Assembly: GCA_016789955.1 (NCBI GenBank)
Contig: JAEUPB010000104.1
Coordinates: forward strand, 60,208 to 124,207
Reading direction: 5' to 3'
DNA length: 64,000 bases
DNA from: Rubrivivax sp.
GTDB taxonomy: Bacteria; Pseudomonadota; Gammaproteobacteria; Burkholderiales; Burkholderiaceae_C
The position numbers were made by a program, and so were the translations under genes. Shown piece after piece: positions 35,003 to 43,884 of this stretch. The notes beneath the pieces are model-generated. The model was not told the DNA's origin. It worked only from the letters and a program-made list of their open reading frames with translations, and searched no databases. The stretch's first letter is position 1; every line of letters begins with the position of its first letter.

Positions 35003-36211
35003 TCACCGTCCATAGACTTTTCCGAACAGCACCCAGGTCTTGCCTTCGAAGCGCTGCAGCTGCTCGCGCTCGATGGGGTAGAAGTCGTCGGGACCGGTCT
35101 TCACGTTCACCCCTGGCAGCAGCATCGGCAGCGTGAGGTCCAGGCTCGCGGCCTGCTTCATCACGTTCTCGCGCGTCAGGTTGTCGCCGGCCTGCTTGAG
35201 CACCTGCACCAGGCCCTGCGCCACGTTGTAGCCGTAGACGTTGAAGCCGTCGGCCAGGTTGCCGGAAGGCATGTATATCTTCATGAAGGCCACCCAGTCC
35301 TGGAAGCCCTTGTCGTTGGCCCACTGCGGGTCGGTCGGGTCCTTGATGTAGGCGGTGCTGATCACGCCTTGCGCGTTGTCCAGCCCCGCCGGCGTAAGCA
35401 CCGAGCCCACCGACGACGACACGTTGTTCAGGTAGTGCACCGGCTTCCAGCCGATCTCCGCTGCCTTCTTGATCGCCTGCGCCGCGAACTTCGGCGTGGT
35501 GATGTTGAAGAACACGTCGGCGCCCGCGGCCTTCAGCGAGACGATCTGGCTGTCCACCGTCGGGTCGGTGACCTCGTAGGTGACCTTCGAGACGATCATC
35601 GTCCTGGCCTTGTCGCCCAGGCCGTCCTCGAAGCCCTTCAGGTAGTCCTTGCCGTAGTCGTCGTTCTGGTAGAGCACGCCGATCTTCGCGTTCGGCTTGG
35701 TCTCCAGGATGTGCTGCGCGTAGATGCGGCCCTCGGCCTGGTAGGTGGGCTGCCAGCCCATCGTCCACGGGAACTCCTTCGGGCTGCCCCATTTGGTGGC
35801 GCCGGTGGCCACGAAGAGCTGCGGCACCTTCTTCTGGTTCAGGTACTTCTGGATCGCCGTGTTCGACGGCGTGCCCAGCGGGTTGAAGACGATCAGCGCC
35901 TCCTCCTCCTCCACGAGCTTGCGCGCCATCTCCACCGTCTTGGCCGGGTTGTAGCCGTCGTCCAGCGCGATCAGCTTCAGCTTGCGGCCGTTGACGCCGC
36001 CTTCGGCGTTGACCTTCTCGAAGTACGCGCCGATCGACTTGCCGATCGTGCCGTAGGCCGAAGCGGGGCCGGAGTACGGGTGGATCGCGCCGATCTTGAT
36101 CTCCTTGTCGTCGGCGCCGGGGTCGTACTTCTTCTGCGCGTACGCGGTGCCGGGGCCCAGGGCCGCCAGGGCGAGGCCGGCCAGGGCCAGCCGCAGGTAT
36201 GTGATGCGCAT
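35003..36211 (-). CDS. livK: Branched-chain amino acid-type ABC transporter, binding protein
   Basis: A 402-residue periplasmic binding protein with a signal peptide (LALAGLALAALGPGTAYAQ). The type I fold is marked by KIGAIHPYSGPASAYGTIGK near the start and NAKIGVLYQNDDYGKDYLKG in the middle. LivK/AmiC-like proteins bind hydrophobic amino acids, amides or aromatic acids; in Burkholderiales many such systems carry aromatic or dicarboxylic compounds. It is the last gene of the livGFHMK operon, directly after livM. Confidence 0.92.
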   Translation of the reverse strand: MRITYLRLALAGLALAALGPGTAYAQKKYDPGADDKEIKIGAIHPYSGPASAYGTIGKSIGAYFEKVNAEGGVNGRKLKLIALDDGYNPAKTVEMARKLVEEEEALIVFNPLGTPSNTAIQKYLNQKKVPQLFVATGATKWGSPKEFPWTMGWQPTYQAEGRIYAQHILETKPNAKIGVLYQNDDYGKDYLKGFEDGLGDKARTMIVSKVTYEVTDPTVDSQIVSLKAAGADVFFNITTPKFAAQAIKKAAEIGWKPVHYLNNVSSSVGSVLTPAGLDNAQGVISTAYIKDPTDPQWANDKGFQDWVAFMKIYMPSGNLADGFNVYGYNVAQGLVQVLKQAGDNLTRENVMKQAASLDLTLPMLLPGVNVKTGPDDFYPIEREQLQRFEGKTWVLFGKVYGR

Positions 36212-36212
36212 C

Positions 36213-37250
36213 TCAGGTCTCCTTGGGTGTCGTCGTGGGGAGGACAGGAACCGCGCCCGCGGCCGCCGCCGGCTTCGAGCGCCCGTGCACGCGCAGCCAC
36301 AGCCTGCGCAGCAAGCCCATCACGCCGGTGGGCATGAGGTACATGAAGGCGATCAGCAGCACGCCGTAGATCGCCGCCGGGGCCGACTTGGAGATCTCGT
36401 CGGCGATGTTCGGCACGAACTGGATGAAGATCGCCCCGAAGAACGCTCCGGGGATCGACGCCAGGCCGCCCACCACCATGCCCACCAGCAGGAAGATCGA
36501 CAGCGTGACGGTGTAGCTGTCGGGCGAGACGAAGGCGATCACCGAGGCGCCCAGCGCGCCGGCCACGCCGGTGTATGCGGCCGAGACGCCGAAGGTCAGC
36601 GACTTGAAGATCGGCAGGTTGATGCCCATCGCGCCGGCTGCGATCGGGTGGTCGCGGATCGCGATCAGCGCGCGGCCGATGCGCCCGCGCAGCAGGTTTC
36701 ATGCGAGCACGAACATCACCACCGTCACCGCCAGCGTGTACACGTACAGCCAGCGGTCGGCATTGAACGGCTGGCCGAGGAAGCGGAAGGTGAACGGCGG
36801 CTCGGGCTTCGTGAGCACGATGCCCTGCACGCCGCCCGTGTACGCCTCCAGCGCCTTGTACTTGAGCAGCTGCGGCACCGCCAGCGCCAGCGCCAGCGTG
36901 GCCACCGCCAGGTAGTGCCCGCCCAGCCGCAGCGCCGGGAAGCCCATCAGGAAGCCGAACACGAAGCACACCGCGCCGGCCAGCGGCAGCGTGGTCCAGT
37001 ACGGCAGCCCGGCGCGCTCCATCAGGATCGCCGCCACGTAGGCGCCGATCGCGTAGAAGGCGCCGTGCCCCAGCGAGATCTGCCCGTTGTAGCCGGTGAG
37101 GATGTTCAGCCCGAGGATGGCGATGGCATACACCAGCACCAGGTTGAACTGGAACACGCGGTAGTTCTTGACCAGGAACGGCAGCACCAGCAGCGCCGCC
37201 ACCGCGGCGGCCACCGCGAGCCAGAGCCAGGGGCTGCGCTTCGCGTTCAT
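36213..37250 (-). pseudogene. livM: livM permease interrupted by an in-frame TGA
   Basis: A branched-chain-type ABC permease of 345 codons, in one frame except for TGA at 36701-36699. Upstream of the stop are 183 residues (MNAKRSPW to VTVVMFVLA, with the LivM phrases LTGYNGQISLGHGAFYAIGA and GGHYLAVATLAL). Downstream the same frame continues NLLRGRIGRALIAIRDHPIA and the rest of the membrane domain to a normal end. Homologues have W or R at the stop position, so one base change (TGG or CGA to TGA) explains it. The TGA would remove about half of the permease. The other four liv genes look intact. Recent loss, readthrough or a sequencing error are all possible. Confidence 0.85.
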
Positions 37251-38119
37251 ACGCGCGTCACCACCCGCTTGCCGAACAGGCCCGCGGGCATCAGCGTCAG
37301 CGTGCCGACGATCAGCACCAGCGCCACGGTGAGCTTCAGCTCGGTGCCGATGACGTACGCGCCCAGCAGGTTCTCGAGCACACCGACGATCAACCCGCCG
37401 ACCACCGCGCCGATCGGGTTGTCCACGCCGCCCAGCAGCGCGGCCGCGAAGCCGTACAGCAGGATGCCGGCCATCATGTTGGGGTCGAGGAACACCACCG
37501 GCGCCACCATCATGCCGGCCACCGCGCCGATCGCCGCGGCCAGGCCCCAGCCCACCGCCAGCATCCACGACACGCGGATGCCCACCAGCCGCGCCGACTC
37601 GGGGTTCAGCGCCGCCGCGCGCATCGCCAGCCCCAGCGGCGTGTAGCGGAAGAACGCGTACAGCGTCAGCAGCACCGCCATCATCACGAGGAACGAGCCG
37701 AACTCGTGCGCCGAGAAGTAGCCCGTCTTCAACATCGACTCCTGCGGGAAGGGGCTCGGGAACGACTTCACCGTGTGGTCGAAGATCCAGCCGGCCAGCG
37801 CGTTGAAGATCAGCAGCAGGCCGATGAAGACGTTGACGTTGGTCAGCACCGGCGCCTTCTCCACCGGCCGCAGGATGAGCCGCTGGATGAGCAGCCCGCC
37901 GGCGAACGACACCGCCACCGTGGCGGCGAACGCGCCCCAGTACGGCCAGCCCTGCTGCAGCAGCGCCCACGCGATGAAGGTGCTGAAGGTGGCCATCTCG
38001 CCCTGCGCGAAGTTCAGGTGGTGCGTGGCCTGGTAGATCATCACCAGCGCCAGCGCCACCGAGCCGTAGATGCAGCCGGTGGCCAGCCCCGCGAAGACCT
38101 GGTGCAGGAAGGCGTCCAT
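37247..38119 (-). CDS. livH: Branched-chain amino acid-type ABC transporter permease LivH
   Basis: A 290-residue inner-membrane permease with about eight membrane segments. It opens with FLHQVFAGLATGCIYGSVAL and has HLNFAQGEMATFSTFIAW and LLGGVDNPIGAVVGGLIVG, the LivH signatures. It pairs with LivM as the transmembrane dimer. Its stop overlaps the livM start (ATGA, 37247-37250), so translation of the two is coupled. Confidence 0.94.
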   Translation of the reverse strand: MDAFLHQVFAGLATGCIYGSVALALVMIYQATHHLNFAQGEMATFSTFIAWALLQQGWPYWGAFAATVAVSFAGGLLIQRLILRPVEKAPVLTNVNVFIGLLLIFNALAGWIFDHTVKSFPSPFPQESMLKTGYFSAHEFGSFLVMMAVLLTLYAFFRYTPLGLAMRAAALNPESARLVGIRVSWMLAVGWGLAAAIGAVAGMMVAPVVFLDPNMMAGILLYGFAAALLGGVDNPIGAVVGGLIVGVLENLLGAYVIGTELKLTVALVLIVGTLTLMPAGLFGKRVVTRV

Positions 38120-38139
38120 GTCGTTGCGTTCCGTGGGGC

Positions 38140-38853
38140 TCAGTAGCCGAGGTACACGCGGCGCACCGACTCGTCGGCCATCAGCTCGCTGCTCGCGCCC
38201 GAGAGCGCCACGCGCCCGGTCTCCAGAAGGTAGGCCTGCTGCGCCAGCTCCAGCGCCAGGTGCGCGTTCTGTTCCACCAGCAGCATGCTCATGCCCTCCT
38301 GGGTGTTGATGTCGCGCAGGATGCGGAAGATCTCGGCGACGATCTTCGGCGCCAGGCCGAACGACGGCTCGTCCAGCAGCAACAGCCGCGGGCGCAGCAT
38401 CAGCGCGCGGCTGATGGCCAGCATCTGCTGCTCGCCACCCGAGAGCGTGCCGGCCTGCTGCTGGCGCCGCTCGCCCAGCCGCGGGAAGCGGGCGTAGGCG
38501 CGCTCGATGTCCTCGGCCACGCCGCCGCGGGCGCGCCGCGCATGGGCGCCCACGCGCAGGTTCTCTTCCACCGACAGCGCGCCGAAGGTGCCGCGGCCGT
38601 CGGGCACATGGGCCACGCCCAGGCGCACCACCGACTCGGTGGCGCTGCCCACCAGCTCGCGGCCGTCGAGCCGGACGCTGCCGCCGGTCTTCACCATCTG
38701 GCAGATCGCACGCAGCGTGGTGGTCTTGCCGGCGCCGTTGGCTCCCAGCAGCGCGGTGATGCCGCCGGCCTCGATGGCGAAGTCCACGCCGTGCAGCACC
38801 TGCGTGGGCCCGTAGGCGGCGGTGAGCCCGGTGACCTCGAGCAGCCTAGGCAT
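38140..38853 (-). CDS. livF: ABC transporter ATP-binding protein LivF
   Basis: A 237-residue ATPase. Walker A is GANGAGKTT (about 37-45), the signature is LSGGEQQM, and Walker B is LLLLDEPSFGL. LVEQNAHLALELAQQAYLLETG near the end is typical of LivF. It overlaps livG by eight bases at its start and precedes livH. It works with LivG at the inner membrane. Confidence 0.95.
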   Translation of the reverse strand: MPRLLEVTGLTAAYGPTQVLHGVDFAIEAGGITALLGANGAGKTTTLRAICQMVKTGGSVRLDGRELVGSATESVVRLGVAHVPDGRGTFGALSVEENLRVGAHARRARGGVAEDIERAYARFPRLGERRQQQAGTLSGGEQQMLAISRALMLRPRLLLLDEPSFGLAPKIVAEIFRILRDINTQEGMSMLLVEQNAHLALELAQQAYLLETGRVALSGASSELMADESVRRVYLGY

Positions 38854-39652
38854 GCGCCCCCGCGCCCAGGTAGGCCTCGATCACGTCGGGGTGGTTCTGG
38901 ATGTGTGCCGGTGAGCCCTCGGCGATCTTGCGGCCGAAGTTCAACGCCACGATATGGTCCGACAGGCCCATCACCAGGCTCATGTGGTGCTCCACCAGCA
39001 GCACGGTGATGCGCTGCCGGTCGCGCACGTCGCGGATCAGTCCCGAGAGCGCCTGCAGCTCCTCGTGGTTCAGGCCGGCGGCGGGTTCGTCGAGCATCAG
39101 CAGCGCCGGTTCGGCGGCCAGCGCGCGCGCCAGTTCCACGCGCTTCTGGATGGCGAACGGCAGGTCGCCGGCGAGCCGGTCGGCGTGGGCGGAGAGCGAC
39201 AGGTCGGCGAGGATCTGACGTGCGCGTTCGCGCAGCCGTTGCTCCTCGGCGCGCACGCTGGGCAACCGCAGCGCACTCGCGACGAAGCCGGCCGACGAGC
39301 GCGCGTGCGCGCCGACCATCACGTTGTCGGTGACGGTCATGCGCTGGAACATCGCCAGGTTCTGGAAGGTTCGGCCCAGGCCCAGCACAGCGATGCGGTG
39401 CGTGGGCTCCTGCGTGATCGATCGGCCTTCGAGCAGGATGTCGCCGGCCTGGTAGGCGTACAGCCGGCTCATGCAGTTGAAGAGCGTCGTCTTGCCGGCG
39501 CCGTTGGGGCCGATCAGCCCGCAGATCTGGCCGCGCTGCACGTCGAAGCTCACGTCGTCGAGCGCCACCACGCCGCCGAATCGCACGGTGACGCCGCGCA
39601 CGCTGAGCAGCGGCGTGCGGTCGGCCCCGGGGGCGGCGGTTGTCTCGGTCAT
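38846..39652 (-). CDS. livG: ABC transporter ATP-binding protein LivG
   Basis: A 268-residue ATPase and the first gene of the operon. Walker A is GPNGAGKTT (about 48-56); the LivG-type GRTFQNLAMFQRMTVTDNV follows; Walker B is LLMLDEPAAGLN. The usual LSGG signature reads LAGDLPFAIQKRVELARAL, a variation also found in some LivG proteins. A sigma-70-like promoter lies 54 bases upstream of its start. Confidence 0.95.
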   Translation of the reverse strand: MTETTAAPGADRTPLLSVRGVTVRFGGVVALDDVSFDVQRGQICGLIGPNGAGKTTLFNCMSRLYAYQAGDILLEGRSITQEPTHRIAVLGLGRTFQNLAMFQRMTVTDNVMVGAHARSSAGFVASALRLPSVRAEEQRLRERARQILADLSLSAHADRLAGDLPFAIQKRVELARALAAEPALLMLDEPAAGLNHEELQALSGLIRDVRDRQRITVLLVEHHMSLVMGLSDHIVALNFGRKIAEGSPAHIQNHPDVIEAYLGAGAHA

Positions 39653-39705
39653 GTGAGTGTGTAGGTCTTGCGCCGTGCGGCTGCGCGGTGGACCGCCAGA
39701 CCCGC

Positions 39706-39734
39706 CTTATAGGTGCCGCCCCGCGGCGTGGCAA
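39706..39734 (-). promoter_or_regulatory. Promoter of the liv operon
   Basis: On the minus strand TTGCCA (39734-39729) and TATAAG (39711-39706) are separated by exactly 17 bases, a good sigma-70 arrangement. It lies 54 bases upstream of livG, with nothing else in this 140-base gap. Confidence 0.6.
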
Positions 39735-39792
39735 CGCGCGCTTGCCCTGACACGCAGGCGACACCAGGGCGGCCGCCCGGCCGCCCAGCCGA

Positions 39793-41358
39793 TCAGGCCA
39801 GCACCACTTCCAAGAGGCTGGGCCCCGGCGTGGCGAACGAGCGGCGCAGCGCGTCGGCCAGCGCATCTGGCGTGGCCACGCGCGTGGCCGGGAGCCCGTG
39901 CCCGCGGGCCAGCGCTTGCCAATCGAGGCGCGGGCGGTCCAGCACCAGCATGTCGGTGGCACGCTGCCCCGGTTCGCCGGCACCGACGCCGGCGAACTCG
40001 CCGCGCAGGATCTGGTAGGCGTGGTTGGCGAAGATCACCACGGTCACGTCCAGGTTTTCGCGGGCCATCGTCCACAGCGCCTGCGGCGTGTACATCGCGC
40101 TGCCATCGCCCGAGAGCGCGATCACGCGCCGCCCCGGCGCCCCGATGGCCGCGCCCACGGCCGCCGGGAGCCCGAAGCCGATGGAGCCACCCATGCCGGT
40201 GAGCCAGTCGTGCGGGGCTGCGCCGGCGGTGAGCGCGTCGAAGCCGCGGCCGGTGGAGACGGCCTCGTCGACGACCACCGCGCCCTCGGGCATCACCGCG
40301 GCCAGCAGCGCACCGAGCGTCGCGGGGTTGAGCGGGGCATCGTCCGGCGGCGTGACGGTCGATGCCCGCGGCACGCCGGCGTAGGCAACGCGCCGGGCGC
40401 CGAGCCGGTCGGCCAGTGCTTCGAGCGTGGCCTCGGCGTCGTGCACCGGCGTGGCCAGCGGCAGCAGCTCGCAGCCCGGCGGCGCGAGCCGGCCGGGCTT
40501 GCCGGGGTAGGCGAAGAAGGCCACCGGGTCGCTGGCACCGACGAGCACGATGCGCCGCCAGCGAGCCAGCGCGGCCAGGGCCGGTTCCACCGCATACGGC
40601 AGCCGCGGGATCGCCACGCGGCCGGCGCCGCGTTCGAGCCGCGCACCGTAGAACGCGGCCATCACGCCGCAGCCGGTGGCCGCAGCGATGCGGCCGGCCC
40701 AGCGGGTGGCGCGTTCGCGCAGCGCGCGGTCGCCCAGCAGCAGCAGCGTGCCGGGGCCGTCGGTGCGCAGCGCCTCGGCGGCGGCCGCCAGCGGGGTCTC
40801 GTCGAGCGGTTCGGCAGCCGCTTCCGGCACCGGCCCGAGCCGCGCGCGCTCCGTCGTCACCGGTGACCACGCCGCATCGGCCGGCAGGATCAGCGTGGCG
40901 ATGCGGCTGGGCCGCGCGCGGGCCTGAACGATGGCCTCGCGCCCGTCGCGGGCCACGTCGTCGGCCGAGGCGCTGCGCTGCACCCAGTGCGACATCGGGC
41001 GCGCGATGCCGGCGATGTCGGAGGTCAGCGGCGCGTCGAGCGCGAGGTGCGCGGTGGCGTGGTCGCCGACGACGTTGACGATGCCCGAGCGTGCCTTGCG
41101 GGCGTTGTGCAGATTCGCCAGGCCGTTGCCCAGGCCCGGGCCCAGGTGCAGCAGCGTCGCGGCGGGGTGGTCGGTCATCCGGTAGTAGCCGTCGGCCGCG
41201 CCGGTCACCACGCCTTCGAACAGGCCGAGCACGCAGCGCATGCCCGGCACGCGGTCGAGCGCGGCGACGAAGTGCATCTCCGACGTGCCCGGGTTGGTGA
41301 AGCACACCTCGACGCCGCCGTCGAGCAGCGTGTGGACCAGCGACTCGGCTCCGTTCAT
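39793..41358 (-). CDS. Thiamine diphosphate-dependent acetolactate synthase/decarboxylase-like enzyme
   Basis: A 521-residue TPP enzyme. The N-terminal phrase VCFTNPGTSEMHFVAALD and the conserved glutamate of LGLFEGVVTGAADGY fit the family. The cofactor motif starts at GDGSAMYTPQALWTM and ends at FANHAY, where NN is usual. Relatives include benzoylformate decarboxylase and unassigned ALS large-subunit-like proteins; no small subunit gene is near. The start at 41358 (MNGAESLV) was chosen because homologues begin this way; an in-frame ATG at 41379 is possible. It is divergent from hpaE, so a role in aryl-oxoacid metabolism is conceivable but unproven. Confidence 0.82.
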   Translation of the reverse strand: MNGAESLVHTLLDGGVEVCFTNPGTSEMHFVAALDRVPGMRCVLGLFEGVVTGAADGYYRMTDHPAATLLHLGPGLGNGLANLHNARKARSGIVNVVGDHATAHLALDAPLTSDIAGIARPMSHWVQRSASADDVARDGREAIVQARARPSRIATLILPADAAWSPVTTERARLGPVPEAAAEPLDETPLAAAAEALRTDGPGTLLLLGDRALRERATRWAGRIAAATGCGVMAAFYGARLERGAGRVAIPRLPYAVEPALAALARWRRIVLVGASDPVAFFAYPGKPGRLAPPGCELLPLATPVHDAEATLEALADRLGARRVAYAGVPRASTVTPPDDAPLNPATLGALLAAVMPEGAVVVDEAVSTGRGFDALTAGAAPHDWLTGMGGSIGFGLPAAVGAAIGAPGRRVIALSGDGSAMYTPQALWTMARENLDVTVVIFANHAYQILRGEFAGVGAGEPGQRATDMLVLDRPRLDWQALARGHGLPATRVATPDALADALRRSFATPGPSLLEVVLA

Positions 41359-41447
41359 CGGAGCAGTATCGTGCAGCATGAGAATGGCTGGCGCCGCCGA
41401 GCCCCCCGAGGCCGCACGCCGCCGCACCGACCGGAGACCGCCAGCCC

Positions 41448-42926
41448 ATGCGCATCGACCACCTCATCGACGGCCGCCCCGTGCCGAGCCGCCGCACCTT
41501 CGAGACGATCAACCCGGCCACGCAGCAGGTGCTGGCCGAGGTGGCGCAAGGCGGTGCCGACGAGGTGCATGCGGCCGTGGCCGCCGCGAAGGCGGCGTTC
41601 CCGGCCTGGGCCGGCCGCCCGGCGCCCGAGCGCGCAAAGCTGATCCACCGCCTCGGCGAGCTGATCACGAAGCACGTGGCCGAGATCGCGCGCACCGAGA
41701 CCATGGACACCGGGCAGGTCATCGCGCAGACCGGCAGGCAGCTCGTGCCGCGCGCGGCCGACAACTTCCACTACTTCGCCGAGATGTGCGTGCGGGTGGA
41801 CGGCCACACGTACCCCACGCCCACGCACCTGAACTACACGCTGTTCCATCCGGTGGGGGTTTGCGCGCTGATCAGCCCGTGGAACGTGCCGTTCATGACG
41901 TCCACGTGGAAGGTGGCGCCGTGCCTGGCCTTCGGCAACACGGCGGTGCTGAAGATGAGCGAGCTGTCGCCGCTCACGGCCGCGCGGCTGGGCGAGCTGG
42001 CGCTGGAGGCGGGTATCCCCGCCGGCGTGTTGAACATCGTGCACGGCTACGGCCGGGAGGCCGGCGAGCCGCTGGTGGCACACCCCGACGTGCGCGCGAT
42101 CTCTTTCACCGGCTCCACCGCCACCGGCCAGCGCATCGTGCAGATGTCGGCCCAGGGCGGGCTGAAGAAGTTCAGCATGGAGCTCGGGGGCAAGAGCCCG
42201 TACGTGGTCTTCGACGACGCCGACCCCGCGCGCGCGCTCGACGCCGCGGTGTTCATGATCTTCAGCAACAACGGCGAGCGCTGCACCGCGGGCAGCCGCA
42301 TCCTCGTGCAGCGATCGATCTACGCCGACTTCTGCGAGCGCTTCGCGGCGCGCGCCCGCCGCATCACCGTGGGCGACCCGCTGGACGACGGCACGATCAT
42401 CGGCCCGATGATCAGCCGCGACCACCTGGCCAAGGTGCGCCGCTACATCGAGTTGGGGCCGAGGGAAGGCGCCACGATGCTGTGCGGCGGCCTCGAGCGG
42501 CCGGCCTATGCGCCCGAGCTGCCGGCGGCGATGGCGCAAGGCAACTTCGTGTGGCCGACGGTGTTCGCCGACGTCGACAACCGCATGCAGATCGCGCAGG
42601 ACGAGATCTTCGGCCCGGTGGCCTGCCTGATCCCGTTCGACGACGAGGCCGACGCGATCCGCATCGCCAACGACACCACGTATGGCCTGTCGAGCTACGT
42701 GTGGACCGAGAACCTCGGCCGCGCGCACCGCGTGGCCGCGGCCATCGAGGCCGGCATGTGCTTCGTCAACAGCCAGAACGTGCGCGACCTGCGCCAGCCC
42801 TTCGGCGGCACCAAGGCCAGCGGCACCGGCCGCGAGGGCGGCACCTGGAGCTACGAGGTGTTCCTGGAGCCGAAGAACGTCGCGGTCTCGCTGGGCGCCC
42901 ACCACATTCCCCATTGGGGGGCCTGA
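41448..42926 (+). CDS. hpaE: 5-carboxymethyl-2-hydroxymuconate semialdehyde dehydrogenase
   Basis: A 492-residue aldehyde dehydrogenase. It has the NAD-site FTGSTATGQRI, the general-base glutamate in MELGGKSP (about 245) and the catalytic cysteine in NNGERCTAGSR (about 279). The phrase HLNYTLFHPVGVCALISPWN and the tail RQPFGGTKASGTGREGG agree with HpaE, which oxidises the ring-cleavage product of homoprotocatechuate. hpaD follows at once, which supports the specific call. GGAG lies upstream of the ATG. Confidence 0.9.
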   Translation: MRIDHLIDGRPVPSRRTFETINPATQQVLAEVAQGGADEVHAAVAAAKAAFPAWAGRPAPERAKLIHRLGELITKHVAEIARTETMDTGQVIAQTGRQLVPRAADNFHYFAEMCVRVDGHTYPTPTHLNYTLFHPVGVCALISPWNVPFMTSTWKVAPCLAFGNTAVLKMSELSPLTAARLGELALEAGIPAGVLNIVHGYGREAGEPLVAHPDVRAISFTGSTATGQRIVQMSAQGGLKKFSMELGGKSPYVVFDDADPARALDAAVFMIFSNNGERCTAGSRILVQRSIYADFCERFAARARRITVGDPLDDGTIIGPMISRDHLAKVRRYIELGPREGATMLCGGLERPAYAPELPAAMAQGNFVWPTVFADVDNRMQIAQDEIFGPVACLIPFDDEADAIRIANDTTYGLSSYVWTENLGRAHRVAAAIEAGMCFVNSQNVRDLRQPFGGTKASGTGREGGTWSYEVFLEPKNVAVSLGAHHIPHWGA

Positions 42927-42927
42927 C

Positions 42928-43854
42928 ATGGGCACGCTCGCGCTCGCCGCCAAGATCACGCACGTGCCGTCGATGTACCTGAGCGAGCTGCCCGGCCCGC
43001 GGCACGGCACGCGGCAGGACGCGATCGACGGGCACGTCGAGATCGGCCGGCGCTGCCGCGAACTCGGCGTGGACACCATCGTCGTGTTCGACACGCACTG
43101 GCTCGTCAACGCGAACTACCACGTGAACTGCGCGCCGCAGTTCCAGGGCCTGTACACCAGCAACGAGCTGCCGCACTTCATCTCGAACATGGCCTACGGG
43201 TTCCCGGGCAACCCGGCGCTGGGGCGCTTGCTGGCCGACGTGGCCAACGAGATGGGCGTGGAGACGCTGGCGCACGACGCCACCACGCTGGCGCCCGAGT
43301 ACGGCACGCTGGTGCCGATGCGCTACATGAACGCCGACCGGCACTTCAAGGTGGTCTCGGTCTCGGCGCTGTGCATGGCGCACTACCTCGACGACAGCGC
43401 GCGGCTGGGCTGGGCGTTCCGCCGCGCGGTGGAGGAACGCTACGACGGCACGGTGGCCTTCTTCGCCAGCGGGTCGCTCTCGCACCGCTTCGCGCAGAAC
43501 GGCCTCGCCCCCGAGTACGCCTTCCGCATCTGGAGCCCGTTCCTCGAAGCGCTGGACCACCAGGTGCTCGACATCTGGCAGCGCGGCGACTGGCAGGCGT
43601 TCTGCGGCATGCTGCCCGAGTACGCCGCCAAGGGCCACGGCGAAGGCTTCATGCACGACACCGCGATGCTGCTGGGCGCGCTCGGCTGGAGCGCCTACGA
43701 CGGCCGCGCCGAGATCGTCACGCCGTACTTCGGCGCCTCGGGCACGGGGCAGCTCAACGCGGTGTTCCCGGTCACGCCGCAGGACGGCGCCGCCATCCCG
43801 CGCGCCGTGGCCTCGCGCGCCGATGGCTACACCTCGGTGGCGACGCGGCTCTGA
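42928..43854 (+). CDS. hpaD: 3,4-dihydroxyphenylacetate 2,3-dioxygenase
   Basis: A 308-residue class III (LigB-fold) extradiol dioxygenase that opens the homoprotocatechuate ring at the 2,3 position using Fe(II). KITHVPSMYLSELPGPRHGTR carries the first metal histidine, and FDTHWLVNANYHVN and FFASGSLSHRFAQNG carry further conserved positions. Length and sequence fit HpaD rather than protocatechuate LigB. It starts one base after the hpaE stop with GGGGGG as SD, so the two are one transcription unit. Confidence 0.9.
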   Translation: MGTLALAAKITHVPSMYLSELPGPRHGTRQDAIDGHVEIGRRCRELGVDTIVVFDTHWLVNANYHVNCAPQFQGLYTSNELPHFISNMAYGFPGNPALGRLLADVANEMGVETLAHDATTLAPEYGTLVPMRYMNADRHFKVVSVSALCMAHYLDDSARLGWAFRRAVEERYDGTVAFFASGSLSHRFAQNGLAPEYAFRIWSPFLEALDHQVLDIWQRGDWQAFCGMLPEYAAKGHGEGFMHDTAMLLGALGWSAYDGRAEIVTPYFGASGTGQLNAVFPVTPQDGAAIPRAVASRADGYTSVATRL

Positions 43855-43884
43855 GGCGGCGAGAGTGCCGTTCCACGGGTGCGT

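Noticed and set aside
36699-36701. Selenocysteine or programmed readthrough at the livM TGA
   Set aside because: Homologues have W or R, not cysteine, at this place and no selenocysteine hairpin is seen after the codon; a plain nonsense change or sequence error is simpler.
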